NCBI GenBank assembly: GCA_903643055.1
Contig: CAHJWV010000022.1
Span: forward strand, 1-6,318
Origin: Burkholderiales bacterium
GTDB lineage: Bacteria; Pseudomonadota; Gammaproteobacteria; Burkholderiales; Burkholderiaceae
Length of the DNA stretch: 6,318 bases
Direction of reading: 5' to 3'
This document shows, in pieces, positions 1-6,318 of the stretch. Both the position numbers and the translations under genes were made by a program. How positions within the stretch are numbered: the stretch's first letter is position 1; each line of letters starts with the position of its first letter. The notes below the pieces were generated by a model. That model saw only the letters and a list, made by a program, of their open reading frames with translations, was not told the origin of the DNA and did not search any database.

Positions 1-32
1 GGTGCCAATCGGCCGGAAAGCCGCATGAACAT

Positions 33-109
33 TGGTCGGGGCGGTGGGATTCGAACTCACGACCTACTGGTCCCAAACCAGTTGCGCTACCAGGCTGCGC
101 TACGCCCCG
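33..109 (-). tRNA. tRNA-Pro (anticodon TGG)
   Basis: Read on the minus strand this is a full cloverleaf of 77 nt including a genome-encoded CCA end (33-35). The acceptor stem is CGGGGCG paired with CGCCCCG (103-109 and 37-43), with discriminator base A at 36. The D stem is GCGC/GCGC. The anticodon stem is ACTGG/CCAGT (78-82 and 66-70), closing a seven-base loop TTTGGGA whose anticodon TGG lies at 73-75, so it decodes CCA and, by wobble, probably other proline codons. The T loop is the standard TTCGAAT. The T stem GTGAG/CCCAC has one A-C mismatch (A52 with C62 in tRNA numbering). The gene lies 119 bp downstream of hrpA on the same strand but appears to have its own promoter. Identity is very secure. 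Confidence 0.97.
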
Positions 110-118
110 AAAGATCGC

Positions 119-147
119 AGTATAGCTCAGTCTTAGCGGTTTTTGAG
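119..147 (-). promoter_or_regulatory. putative promoter of tRNA-Pro
   Basis: On the minus strand a TATACT hexamer (119-124, five of six matches to the sigma-70 -10 consensus) sits nine bases before the tRNA 5' end. It is followed by a GCGA discriminator, the GC-rich type often seen at stable-RNA promoters. The -35 position (about 142-147, CTCAAA) matches only three of six bases, so the -10 carries the call. Transcription would begin only a few bases before the mature tRNA. Assignment is by inspection only; read-through from hrpA is also possible, since no terminator is visible between the two. Confidence 0.5.
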
Positions 148-177
148 AGATGCCCGCAACATCCGTTGTTGAGAGAT
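143..177. repeat. short direct repeat TTGAGAGAT x2
   Basis: The nine-base word TTGAGAGAT occurs at 143-151 and 169-177, 26 bp apart, between the hrpA stop and the tRNA. The first copy overlaps the predicted -35 area of the tRNA promoter. Between the copies is a weak four-base inverted repeat (CAAC 157-160, GTTG 165-168) with no T tract. The repeat could be a chance occurrence; no function is assigned. Confidence 0.3.
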
Positions 178-228
178 CGCGACGCACTGACGAACGCGAT
201 TCGCATGCCACTCAAGATCGGTCTCGGG

Positions 229-3200
229 TCAACTGGTGAGCTGGCTCCAAGATTTCTCCAAGCGCTTGACGCTTATCGGCTGGGGAGTGCGCAGCTCCTG
301 CGCGAACAGGCTCACGCGCAGTTCTTCGAGCAGCCAACGGAACTCATCGAGCCGCGCATCATGAACACCTTTGCGGTCAGCGAGCAGGCGCAAGTAGCGT
401 TGTTCGATCGGCCTCAGCTCAGCCAAGCGCTGTGCGTCGCGGGCCGGGTCGCTGCGCCACTTATCTAGCCGCATCGTGACGGCCTTCAGATATCGAGGTA
501 GGTGTGCCAGTTGCGCCCATGGCGTTGCAATGATAAAGCGCTTGGGAACCAGGCGGGCGAGCTGGGCCTGGATGTCGTCGCCAACCTCTTTCGGAGCGCG
601 CGCGTCTTTCAGCTTGCGCACCGCCGCAGCGTAGTCGGCCAGCACGGCGGATGCATTGCGTGCGATCTCATTGGCGATCAGGGTCAGGCGCCCTCGCCCT
701 TCGTCGATGCGGCGCTTGAAGCTCACCGCGTCAGTGGGCAGAGGTGCGGTCAAAAAGGCGCGATCCAATGCGACATCGATGATCTGCTCGCGCAGTTCAT
801 CGACGGTTGCCATCGACATGAACAGTGCCGCCATCTTTTGCAGATCGGGAATGTTCTTCTCCAAATACTTCAGCGCGTCGCGGATCTGCAATGCCACCAA
901 TCGCCGCAACCCCGCCTGATGTTTGGCGGCCGCCATGTCGGGTTCATCGAAGACTTCAACGATCACGTGCGTAACACGATCGATCAGCGCCGGAAAACCG
1001 ACCAGCGTCTGGGTGCCGCGCCGCACTTCCATCAATTCGGGCAATTCACCGAAGCCCCAGTCGGTGTACTTGACTTCAGCGGGCGTCGGCGACTGCGCAG
1101 GTGCTGCATCGGCTTTGCCAACGGCCTTCTGGGCCGACGGGTTCGGCTTTGCAGTCTCTTCGGCTGCGGCAGGCACACGCGTTGATGCGATGCCGGGCAA
1201 CAAAGCCGCCAAAGCCTGGAAAGCCGAGCGTGCCTGACCGCCAAATTCAGCCTTCAACGCAGCCAGGTTGCGGCCGGTGCCAAGCTGTCGACCATGTTCA
1301 TCGACCACACGAAAATTCATGAACAGATGCTGTGGCAACTGCTCGATCTTGAAGTCATTGCGCTTCACGTCAAGCTGGGTCTTGTCGCGAACACTCTTCA
1401 ACAAGGCATCAACCAAGGGCCCCGCACCAAAGCCGTTGGATTCATGGACTTGGGCGATGAATGCATCGGCGTAATCCGGCAAGGGCACCAGGCGCGAACG
1501 GGGCCTTTGATGCAGGGTCTTGACGAGCGCCAATACTTTGTCCTTGAGCATGCCCGGCACCAGCCATTCGCAACGCTCATCGTTGACTTGGTTCAGCGCA
1601 AACAAGGGCACGGCCACGGTCACCCCATCCTTCGGATCACCAGGCTCGTGCAGATAACTTGCAACGCAATCCACGCCACCCATGCGCATCGTTTTAGGAA
1701 AGGCCGTCGTCGTGATGCCTGCAGCCTCATGGCGCATCAGTTCTTCACGCGTCAAATGCAGCAGCTTCGGCTGGCGTTTGACCTCATCCCGATACCAGCG
1801 CTCCAAGGTGTGACCACTGCAGACGTCGACCGGCAACTGCTGGTCGTAAAACGCGTGGATCAGTTCGTCGTCGACCAAAACGTCTTGGCGGCGGGACTTG
1901 TGCTCCAGCTCTTCGACTTGCGCAATCATCTTGCGGTTGGCAGCAAGGAAGGGCAGCTTGGTTTCCCATTCGCCATTGACCAAGGCTTCGCGAATGAAAA
2001 TCTCGCGGGCGGCCGGCAGATCGACATTACCGAAGTTCACACGCCGATTGCTGTAGATCACGATGCCGTAAAGCGTCGCGCGCTCCAGAGCCACCACTTC
2101 GGCCGCTTTCTTCTCCCAGTGCGGCTCCAGCAGTTGCGTCTTGATCAGGTGCCCTGCGATGCCAGGCAACCATTGCGGCTCGATGTGGGCAACACCACGA
2201 CCAAACAGGCGCGTGGTCTCAACCAGCTCTGCCGCGACGATCCAGCGGCCGGGCTTCTTGCTTAGGTGCGCACCGGGATGCTTGTAGAACTTGATGCCAC
2301 GCGCGCCGAGATACCAATCGTCTTCATCGCTCTTGAGACCGATGTTGCCCAGCAGGCCAGCGAGCATGGAGAGATGAAGCTGTTCGTAAGTCGCCGGCAA
2401 GGTGTTGAGCCGCCAGCCATGTTCGGCGATGACCGTATGCAGTTGCGAATAGATGTCGCGCCACTCGCGCACGCGGCGTGGCGAAATGAAGTTCTCGCGC
2501 AACAGCTGCTCTTGCTTGCGATGCGAGAGCTTATGTTCGCCGTCCTTGCCAGGGCTTGCGCCGCGGCTGTCTTCCAGCCACTTCCAAAGCTTCAGCGTGC
2601 CGATGAATTCCGACTTATCGTCATCGAACTTCTTGTGCGCGTTATCGGCCGCTTGCTGATGCTCCATCGGCCGGTCGCGCGCGTCTTGCACGCTGAGCGA
2701 CGAGGCGATGACCAGCACTTCGCTCAAGGCCTCGCGGCTGCGCGCTTCCAGGATCATGCGACCTACACGCGGGTCTAATGGCAATTTGGCCAGTTCGCGC
2801 CCGGTGGGCGTTAGCTCGTTCTGTTCATCAACGGCGCCTAGCTCATTCAACAGTTGATAGCCGTCAGCCACCGCGCGGCGTGGCGGCGGCTCGATGAACG
2901 GAAAGTCTTCCACCAAGCCAAGGCCCAGTGACTTCATTCGCAGAATCACACCAGCCAGCGACGAGCGCAGGATCTCCGGATCGGTAAAGCGCGGTCGCTC
3001 GTTGAAGTCTTTCTCGTCATAGAGCCGAATGCAGATGCCGTTGCTGACCCGGCCGCAGCGGCCAGCGCGCTGGTTGGCCGCTGATTGGCTAACCGCTTCG
3101 ATCTGCAGCTGTTCGACCTTGCTGCGATAGCTGTAGCGCTTGACGCGCGCCGTGCCGGCATCGATCACGTACTGGATGCCAGGCACCGTCAGCGAGGTTT

Positions 3201-4113
3201 CGGCCACGTTGGTGGCTAGCACGATGCGGCGCGCGCTGTGTGATTCGAACACCCGGTCCTGCTCTTGCTGGCTCAAGCGCGCAAAGAGCGGCACCACTTC
3301 GACACCCGGCGGGTGATGACGCCGCAGATGATCGGCGGCTTCGCGGATCTCGCGCTCACCGGGCAGAAACACCAGCACGTCGCCGGCGCCTTCGCGCCAC
3401 AGCTCGGTCACGCCATCGCTGATCGCATCATTGAGGCCGTATTCACGGCTTTCTTCGAACGGCCGCCAGCGCTGCTCGACCGGGAACAAGCGCCCCGACA
3501 CCTGGATGATCGGCGCCGGCCCATGGCGCGAAGCAAAGTGCTGTGCGAAGCGGTCGGCATCGATGGTGGCCGATGTCACGATGATCTTCAGGTCGGGCCG
3601 GCGCGGCAGGATCTGCCGCAGGTAGCCGAGCAGGAAGTCAATGTTCAGGCTGCGCTCGTGGGCCTCGTCGATGATGATCGTGTCGTAAGCCTTCAGCAGC
3701 GGATCGGTCTGCGTCTCGGCCAGCAAGATGCCATCGGTCATCAGCTTGACGCTGGCGCCCGCAGACAGGCGGTCCTGGAAACGCACCTTGAAGCCCACAT
3801 GCTCGCCCAGCGGCGTGTTCAGCTCCTGTGCAATCCGCTTGGCCACGCTGGAGGCTGCGATGCGCCGCGGCTGGGTGTGACCGATCAGACCCGTGCCGCC
3901 AGCGCCTCGCCCGCGGCCCAATGTCAGCGCGATCTTGGGCAGCTGCGTGGTTTTTCCGGAACCGGTTTCACCGCAGACGATCACGACCTGATGAGACTCG
4001 ATCGCACGTGCGATTTCCTCGCGCCGGCCCGAGACGGGCAACGACTCGGGAAACGTGATCGGCGGTATGGGATTGGCCAAAACTGGCGCGCCACGGCGCT
4101 GGGAAGAATTCAT
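229..4113 (-). CDS. hrpA: ATP-dependent RNA helicase HrpA (DEAH-box)
   Basis: This 1294-residue protein is a full-length HrpA; the E. coli protein is about 1300. It is a cytoplasmic 3'-5' DEAH helicase, reported in E. coli to act on stalled or collided ribosomes and on mRNA processing. Visible helicase motifs, numbered from the chosen ATG, are Walker A GETGSGKTT (48-56), DEAH (149-152), SAT (181-183), TNVAETSLTVPGI (301-313) and QRAGRCGR (348-355). A helicase-associated (HA2) region follows at about 420-530, then an OB-fold region, then the HrpA-specific DUF3418 C-terminal region from about 700 to the end. An Ala/Pro-rich linker lies near 975-1012. Walker A is roughly 45-50 residues nearer the N terminus than in E. 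coli, so the N-terminal extension is shorter. The ATG at 4113 is preferred over an in-frame TTG at 4128, because a GAAGGA purine run lies between them. The gene is divergent from argA. Confidence 0.97.
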   Translation of the reverse strand: MNSSQRRGAPVLANPIPPITFPESLPVSGRREEIARAIESHQVVIVCGETGSGKTTQLPKIALTLGRGRGAGGTGLIGHTQPRRIAASSVAKRIAQELNTPLGEHVGFKVRFQDRLSAGASVKLMTDGILLAETQTDPLLKAYDTIIIDEAHERSLNIDFLLGYLRQILPRRPDLKIIVTSATIDADRFAQHFASRHGPAPIIQVSGRLFPVEQRWRPFEESREYGLNDAISDGVTELWREGAGDVLVFLPGEREIREAADHLRRHHPPGVEVVPLFARLSQQEQDRVFESHSARRIVLATNVAETSLTVPGIQYVIDAGTARVKRYSYRSKVEQLQIEAVSQSAANQRAGRCGRVSNGICIRLYDEKDFNERPRFTDPEILRSSLAGVILRMKSLGLGLVEDFPFIEPPPRRAVADGYQLLNELGAVDEQNELTPTGRELAKLPLDPRVGRMILEARSREALSEVLVIASSLSVQDARDRPMEHQQAADNAHKKFDDDKSEFIGTLKLWKWLEDSRGASPGKDGEHKLSHRKQEQLLRENFISPRRVREWRDIYSQLHTVIAEHGWRLNTLPATYEQLHLSMLAGLLGNIGLKSDEDDWYLGARGIKFYKHPGAHLSKKPGRWIVAAELVETTRLFGRGVAHIEPQWLPGIAGHLIKTQLLEPHWEKKAAEVVALERATLYGIVIYSNRRVNFGNVDLPAAREIFIREALVNGEWETKLPFLAANRKMIAQVEELEHKSRRQDVLVDDELIHAFYDQQLPVDVCSGHTLERWYRDEVKRQPKLLHLTREELMRHEAAGITTTAFPKTMRMGGVDCVASYLHEPGDPKDGVTVAVPLFALNQVNDERCEWLVPGMLKDKVLALVKTLHQRPRSRLVPLPDYADAFIAQVHESNGFGAGPLVDALLKSVRDKTQLDVKRNDFKIEQLPQHLFMNFRVVDEHGRQLGTGRNLAALKAEFGGQARSAFQALAALLPGIASTRVPAAAEETAKPNPSAQKAVGKADAAPAQSPTPAEVKYTDWGFGELPELMEVRRGTQTLVGFPALIDRVTHVIVEVFDEPDMAAAKHQAGLRRLVALQIRDALKYLEKNIPDLQKMAALFMSMATVDELREQIIDVALDRAFLTAPLPTDAVSFKRRIDEGRGRLTLIANEIARNASAVLADYAAAVRKLKDARAPKEVGDDIQAQLARLVPKRFIIATPWAQLAHLPRYLKAVTMRLDKWRSDPARDAQRLAELRPIEQRYLRLLADRKGVHDARLDEFRWLLEELRVSLFAQELRTPQPISVKRLEKSWSQLTS

Positions 4114-4154
4114 CGGTCCTTCGTGCAAAATCGGCGATTATTTCAAAGCCCGTC
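4114..4154. promoter_or_regulatory. divergent hrpA/argA start region
   Basis: Only 41 bp separate the two divergent start codons. The one AT-rich block is GATTATTTC (4136-4144). It reads as AATAAT on the minus strand (4137-4142) and as GATTAT on the plus strand (4136-4141), so it could serve as a -10 in either or both directions. No convincing -35 is seen at normal spacing for either gene. Promoter elements of each gene may therefore lie inside the other gene's 5' coding end. No clear ARG box (ArgR site) was recognised. Confidence 0.35.
4117..4122 (-). promoter_or_regulatory. possible hrpA ribosome binding site
   Basis: On the minus strand GAAGGA lies only three bases before the ATG at 4113. 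That is closer than usual, so the site is suboptimal, but it favours the ATG over the TTG at 4128, which lies upstream of this purine run. An AATAAT hexamer (4137-4142, minus strand; five of six matches to a -10) would place the transcript start near 4130. That would leave the TTG almost leaderless and again favours the ATG. Confidence 0.4.
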
Positions 4155-5495
4155 ATGAGCCTCGTATTTCCACATACCTTTGTCCCGTGGTTCCGCTCTG
4201 TTGCGCCTTATATCCATGCACACCGAGGCAAAACCTTCGTGGTCGCGATCGCAGGTGAATTGGTCGCTGCCGGCCGGCTTTCCACATTCGCCCAAGATCT
4301 TGCGATCTTGCATGCGATGGGCATCAAGCTCGTGCTGGTTCACGGGTTTCGTCCACAAATTGAAGAACAGCTTCAAGCCAAAGGCCACAGTTCCCGCTTC
4401 AGTCACGGCATGCGCGTTACAGATGCGGTAGCCCTGGATTGTGCGCAAGAAGCCGCGGGCCAAATGAGATATGAGATCGAAGCGGCATTTTCTCAAGGCC
4501 TGCCTAACACACCGATGGCCCACAGCCAGATTCGCGTGATTTCCGGCAATTTCATTACCGCAAGGCCGGTCGGCATTGTTGACGGCGTAGATTTTCAGCA
4601 TACCGGGCTGGTTCGAAAGATAGATGCCGCGGGCATTCGGAGGGCCGTCGATTACGGTTCGTTAGTGATGCTTTCACCATTTGGTTTCTCGCCTACCGGC
4701 GAAGCGTTCAATCTCAGCATGGAAGATGTGGCCGCCAGTGCCGCAGACGCTTTGCAAGCCGATAAATTGATTTATGTGACCGAAGTCAAAGGCATTCCAC
4801 TCGATCCCAACGACCCGAACAGTGAAATTGACACTGAACTCGCGCTGGCCGATGCTAAGAAACTGCTGGCTGCCTTGCCGAATCCCGTTCAGCCGACCGA
4901 CACCGCCTTTTATCTGCAGCATGCGGTAAAAGCATGTGAAGGTGGCGTGGAACGTGTCCACATCGTCCCTTTCTCGGTGGATGGTTCTGTACTGATGGAA
5001 TCGTTCACACACGATGGCGTGGGAACAATGATCGTTGACGAGAAACTCGAAAGCCTGCGCGAGGCCACGGCCGACGATATCGGCGGCATTCTTCAGTTGA
5101 TTGAACCATTCGAGCTGAATGGCACTCTGGTCAAACGCGACCGCACGGAAATCGAGCGCGACATCGATCATTACAGCGTGATTGAACACGATGGCGTGAT
5201 ATTCGGCTGCGCTGCGCTATATCCGTATCCGGAATCACGCACGGCAGAAATGTCAGCACTGACTGTCTCCCCGAATGTTCAGGGCCAAGGAGATGGCGAG
5301 CGCATTTTGAAACGCGTTGAGCAACGTGCAAAGGCAGCCGGGTTGGATAGCATTTTTGTTTTGACCACCCGCACGATGCATTGGTTTTTGAAACGAGGTT
5401 TTGCCCAAGTCGATCCGGATTGGCTGCCGGAAGCCCGAAAACGCAAATACAACTGGGATCGCCGCTCCCAGGTGCTGGTGAAGAAACTCACCTGA
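4155..5495 (+). CDS. argA: amino-acid N-acetyltransferase (N-acetylglutamate synthase) ArgA
   Basis: The 446-residue product transfers acetyl from acetyl-CoA to L-glutamate, the first committed step of arginine biosynthesis, in the cytoplasm. Length and layout match classical two-domain ArgA (about 443 residues in E. coli). An amino-acid-kinase-like regulatory domain spans about 15-290, with HRGKTF (23-28), [13 protein letters not shown] (61-73), SGNFI (130-134) and TGEAFNL (181-187). A GNAT acetyltransferase domain spans about 300-446. Its acetyl-CoA loop is QGQGDG (376-381), fitting Q/R-x-x-G-x-G/A, and the conserved stretch [14 protein letters not shown] is at 403-416. In this family the kinase-like domain mediates arginine feedback inhibition; that is expected here but not shown by the sequence. 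The ATG at 4155 fits the family N terminus, and no plausible alternative start follows before residue 55. No good Shine-Dalgarno precedes it. yggX follows after 47 bp. Confidence 0.96.
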   Translation: MSLVFPHTFVPWFRSVAPYIHAHRGKTFVVAIAGELVAAGRLSTFAQDLAILHAMGIKLVLVHGFRPQIEEQLQAKGHSSRFSHGMRVTDAVALDCAQEAAGQMRYEIEAAFSQGLPNTPMAHSQIRVISGNFITARPVGIVDGVDFQHTGLVRKIDAAGIRRAVDYGSLVMLSPFGFSPTGEAFNLSMEDVAASAADALQADKLIYVTEVKGIPLDPNDPNSEIDTELALADAKKLLAALPNPVQPTDTAFYLQHAVKACEGGVERVHIVPFSVDGSVLMESFTHDGVGTMIVDEKLESLREATADDIGGILQLIEPFELNGTLVKRDRTEIERDIDHYSVIEHDGVIFGCAALYPYPESRTAEMSALTVSPNVQGQGDGERILKRVEQRAKAAGLDSIFVLTTRTMHWFLKRGFAQVDPDWLPEARKRKYNWDRRSQVLVKKLT

Positions 5496-5529
5496 ACACC
5501 ATCAGCAGCGCCACCCTCATTCCATTTCT

Positions 5530-5535
5530 AAGGAG
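5530..5535 (+). promoter_or_regulatory. strong ribosome binding site of yggX
   Basis: AAGGAG lies seven bases before the ATG at 5543. It fixes that ATG as the true start, as against an in-frame ATG at 5381 that lies inside argA and would add 54 residues unrelated to the family. Confidence 0.85.
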
Positions 5536-5542
5536 CTTTACC

Positions 5543-5815
5543 ATGGCCCGCACCATTCAATGCGCATACCTTAAAAAAGAAGGCGAAGGCCTTGATTTTT
5601 CACCTTACCCCGGCGAGCTGGGCAAACGCATCTACAACGAAATCAGCAAAGAAGCATGGCAATTGTGGATGAAGCATCAAACGATGCTGGTCAATGAAAA
5701 TCGCCTGAATCTGGCCGATCAGCGAGCTCGCCAGTACTTGGCACGCCAGATGGAGCGCTTTTTCTTTGAAGGCGGTGGCGAACAACCTCAGGGTTACGTG
5801 CCACCGACGGCATAA
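5543..5815 (+). CDS. yggX: probable Fe(2+)-trafficking protein, YggX family
   Basis: The 90-residue cytoplasmic protein matches the YggX family (also annotated as oxidative damage protection protein), whose members are about 90 residues. It begins MARTIQC, with the conserved cysteine at position 7. It contains the family signature [19 protein letters not shown] (21-39), then the [12 protein letters not shown] segment (46-57) and the FFFEGG segment (73-78) before a Pro-rich tail. In enteric bacteria YggX helps protect iron-sulphur clusters and DNA from oxidative damage and is implicated in iron handling; its biochemical role here is inferred from family membership. It lies 47 bp downstream of argA with no terminator or clear promoter between them, so co-transcription with argA is likely. 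It has its own strong ribosome binding site, so it may be translated better than argA. Confidence 0.95.
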   Translation: MARTIQCAYLKKEGEGLDFSPYPGELGKRIYNEISKEAWQLWMKHQTMLVNENRLNLADQRARQYLARQMERFFFEGGGEQPQGYVPPTA

Positions 5816-5839
5816 CTACGAACCTGTCTTCTACGAACC
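5816..5839. repeat. short tandem-like direct repeat CTACGAACC x2
   Basis: CTACGAACC occurs at 5816-5824, immediately after the yggX stop codon, and again at 5831-5839, a 15-bp period with a six-base spacer. Such a pair could be the remnant of a small duplication or a protein-binding site in the yggX 3' region. No function can be assigned and chance cannot be excluded. Confidence 0.35.
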
Positions 5840-5906
5840 CCTTGAAGCGCCGGCCAGGGAAACCCTCAACAAAGAGAATCACGAGGCTTTGCATATTGGT
5901 CATTCT

Positions 5907-5949
5907 TTGACATAGAATATTGACACACTGCGGCAACGCTACATATTCT
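5907..5949 (+). promoter_or_regulatory. putative promoter region of the H-NS-like gene
   Basis: Two perfect TTGACA hexamers occur 13 bp apart, at 5907-5912 and 5920-5925. The second has -10 candidates TATTCT (5944-5949, 18-bp spacer) or CATATT (5942-5947, 16-bp spacer), each four of six. A further -10-like TAGAAT (5913-5918, five of six) could belong to an upstream start with a weak -35 near 5889-5894. The downstream promoter would start near 5955 and leave a leader of about 15 bases, which still contains the AAGGAG ribosome binding site (5957-5962). A seven-base inverted repeat, AGAATAT (5914-5920) and ATATTCT (5943-5949), brackets the second TTGACA. Autoregulation by the H-NS-like product is plausible by analogy, not shown. 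Confidence 0.5.
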
Positions 5950-5969
5950 TGGTACAAAGGAGTTAAAAC

Positions 5970-6278
5970 ATGGCATCGCTTCAAGACTTGCTCGCTCAAA
6001 GGGCCGCACTCGAACAGGAAATCGAGGTCACGCAAAAACGTGAACGCCAAGACGCCATCAGCAAAGTCAAGGCACTGATGTCCGAATATGGTTTGTCCAG
6101 CACCGATCTGGTCGCCAAAGGTCCCAGCACCAAAGCGGGTGCTGCGAAAGGAGCCAAAGTCGCTCCGAAATATCGGAATTCGGCAACTGGTGATACCTGG
6201 AGTGGTCGCGGCCTGCAGCCCAAATGGTTGAAGGCGGCTTTGGCCTCCGGTAAAAAAATCACAGATTTCGCGATCTAA
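5970..6278 (+). CDS. H-NS family nucleoid-associated DNA-binding protein
   Basis: The 102-residue basic protein has the two-part layout of betaproteobacterial H-NS-like proteins. An N-terminal helical segment (about 3-40, rich in Glu, Lys, Arg and Ala) is the likely oligomerisation coiled coil. A Lys/Ala/Gly-rich flexible linker covers about 49-66. The C-terminal DNA-binding domain (about 67-102) contains YRNSATGDTWSGRGLQPKW (68-86). The Arg80-Gly81 pair is the AT-hook-like element that, in H-NS, inserts into the minor groove of AT-rich DNA; Leu82 replaces the second basic residue of the enterobacterial QGR motif. Family members bind curved or AT-rich DNA, compact the nucleoid and silence transferred genes. 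The ATG at 5970 is fixed by AAGGAG (5957-5962) seven bases upstream. It appears monocistronic, with its own promoter and terminator. Betaproteobacteria often carry several paralogues, so no gene symbol is given. Confidence 0.93.
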   Translation: MASLQDLLAQRAALEQEIEVTQKRERQDAISKVKALMSEYGLSSTDLVAKGPSTKAGAAKGAKVAPKYRNSATGDTWSGRGLQPKWLKAALASGKKITDFAI

Positions 6279-6281
6279 ATC

Positions 6282-6310
6282 AAAGAACTGATAAACAGTT
6301 CTTTTCTCTT
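6282..6310 (+). terminator. rho-independent terminator of the H-NS-like gene
   Basis: A perfect nine-base-pair stem, AAAGAACTG (6282-6290) with CAGTTCTTT (6296-6304), closes a five-base loop ATAAA and runs into a T-rich tail (TTTTCTCTT, 6302-6310, overlapping the end of the stem). It starts four bases after the TAA of the upstream gene. The stem is AT-rich, so it may be of moderate strength. Confidence 0.75.
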
Positions 6311-6318
6311 CCATCAAA

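Noticed and set aside
1..32. Possible structure downstream of the tRNA (CGGC 10-13 with GCCG 20-23)
   Set aside because: It is a short stem at the window edge with no T tract. Nothing can be supported there.
157..168. CAAC/GTTG inverted repeat as an hrpA terminator
   Set aside because: The stem is four base pairs, and no T-rich tail follows it closely in the minus-strand direction.
25..468. Open frame of 147 codons beginning [15 protein letters not shown] on the plus strand
   Set aside because: Its first part is the antisense of the tRNA-Pro gene, a well-known source of spurious database proteins, and the rest is antisense to the hrpA 3' end.
1294..2265. Open frame of 323 codons on the plus strand
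   Set aside because: It is entirely antisense to hrpA, whose product has unmistakable family motifs. The frame looks like a shadow with Gln/His/Arg-rich composition and no recognisable domain.
3265..4158. Open frame of 297 codons on the plus strand
   Set aside because: It is antisense to the helicase core of hrpA and shows no recognisable domain. It is explained by the codon bias of the opposite strand.
4674..5189. Open frame of 171 codons on the minus strand
   Set aside because: It lies antisense within argA, with no family resemblance and no ribosome binding site of note.
5381..5542. Longer yggX start inside argA
   Set aside because: The 54 extra codons are an out-of-frame reading of the argA 3' end. 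The strong AAGGAG and the conserved family N terminus point to the ATG at 5543.
5856..5866. Small hairpin AGGG-AAA-CCCT as a yggX terminator
   Set aside because: The stem is only four base pairs and no T tract follows.
5691..6317. Open frame of 208 codons on the minus strand
   Set aside because: It runs antisense across yggX, the intergenic promoter region, the H-NS-like gene and its terminator. All are better explained on the plus strand.
1..6318. CRISPR array, insertion sequence, prophage or integron elements, toxin-antitoxin or defence genes
   Set aside because: No regularly spaced repeats, terminal inverted repeats, transposase or integrase motifs, or small paired genes were found. Nearly all sequence is accounted for by four intact housekeeping genes and one tRNA.

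Overview
The window looks like ordinary core chromosome from a betaproteobacterium, most likely order Burkholderiales. Three things suggest this. A DEAH-box helicase HrpA lies divergent to an ArgA-type N-acetylglutamate synthase. A YggX-family Fe(II)-trafficking protein follows argA directly. A short single-domain H-NS-like protein carries the TWSGRGLQPKW type of DNA-binding motif that is common in that order. Genus cannot be settled from the sequence alone.

Layout from left to right. Bases 33-109 (minus strand) hold a complete tRNA-Pro with anticodon TGG and an encoded CCA end, with a good -10 element just upstream. Bases 229-4113 (minus strand) are one intact gene for the HrpA RNA helicase. 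A 41-bp gap then separates it from the divergent, plus-strand argA (4155-5495). argA is followed after 47 bp, with no terminator visible, by yggX (5543-5815), so the two are probably co-transcribed. A 154-bp AT-richer intergenic region carries short repeats and promoter-like elements for the H-NS-like gene (5970-6278), which ends at a convincing rho-independent terminator (6282-6310).

Functionally these are housekeeping genes: translation (tRNA-Pro, and HrpA, reported in E. coli to act on stalled or collided ribosomes), arginine biosynthesis (ArgA, first committed step), iron and oxidative-damage handling (YggX) and nucleoid organisation with gene silencing (H-NS-like). By eye, G+C is higher in hrpA than in argA, yggX and the H-NS-like gene, but no gene looks foreign.

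I found no mobile element, CRISPR array, toxin-antitoxin pair, defence island or other previously undescribed system. The observations worth a second look are small ones: the H-NS promoter architecture, the very tight divergent hrpA/argA start region, an A-C mismatch in the tRNA T stem, and lineage-specific differences in HrpA.
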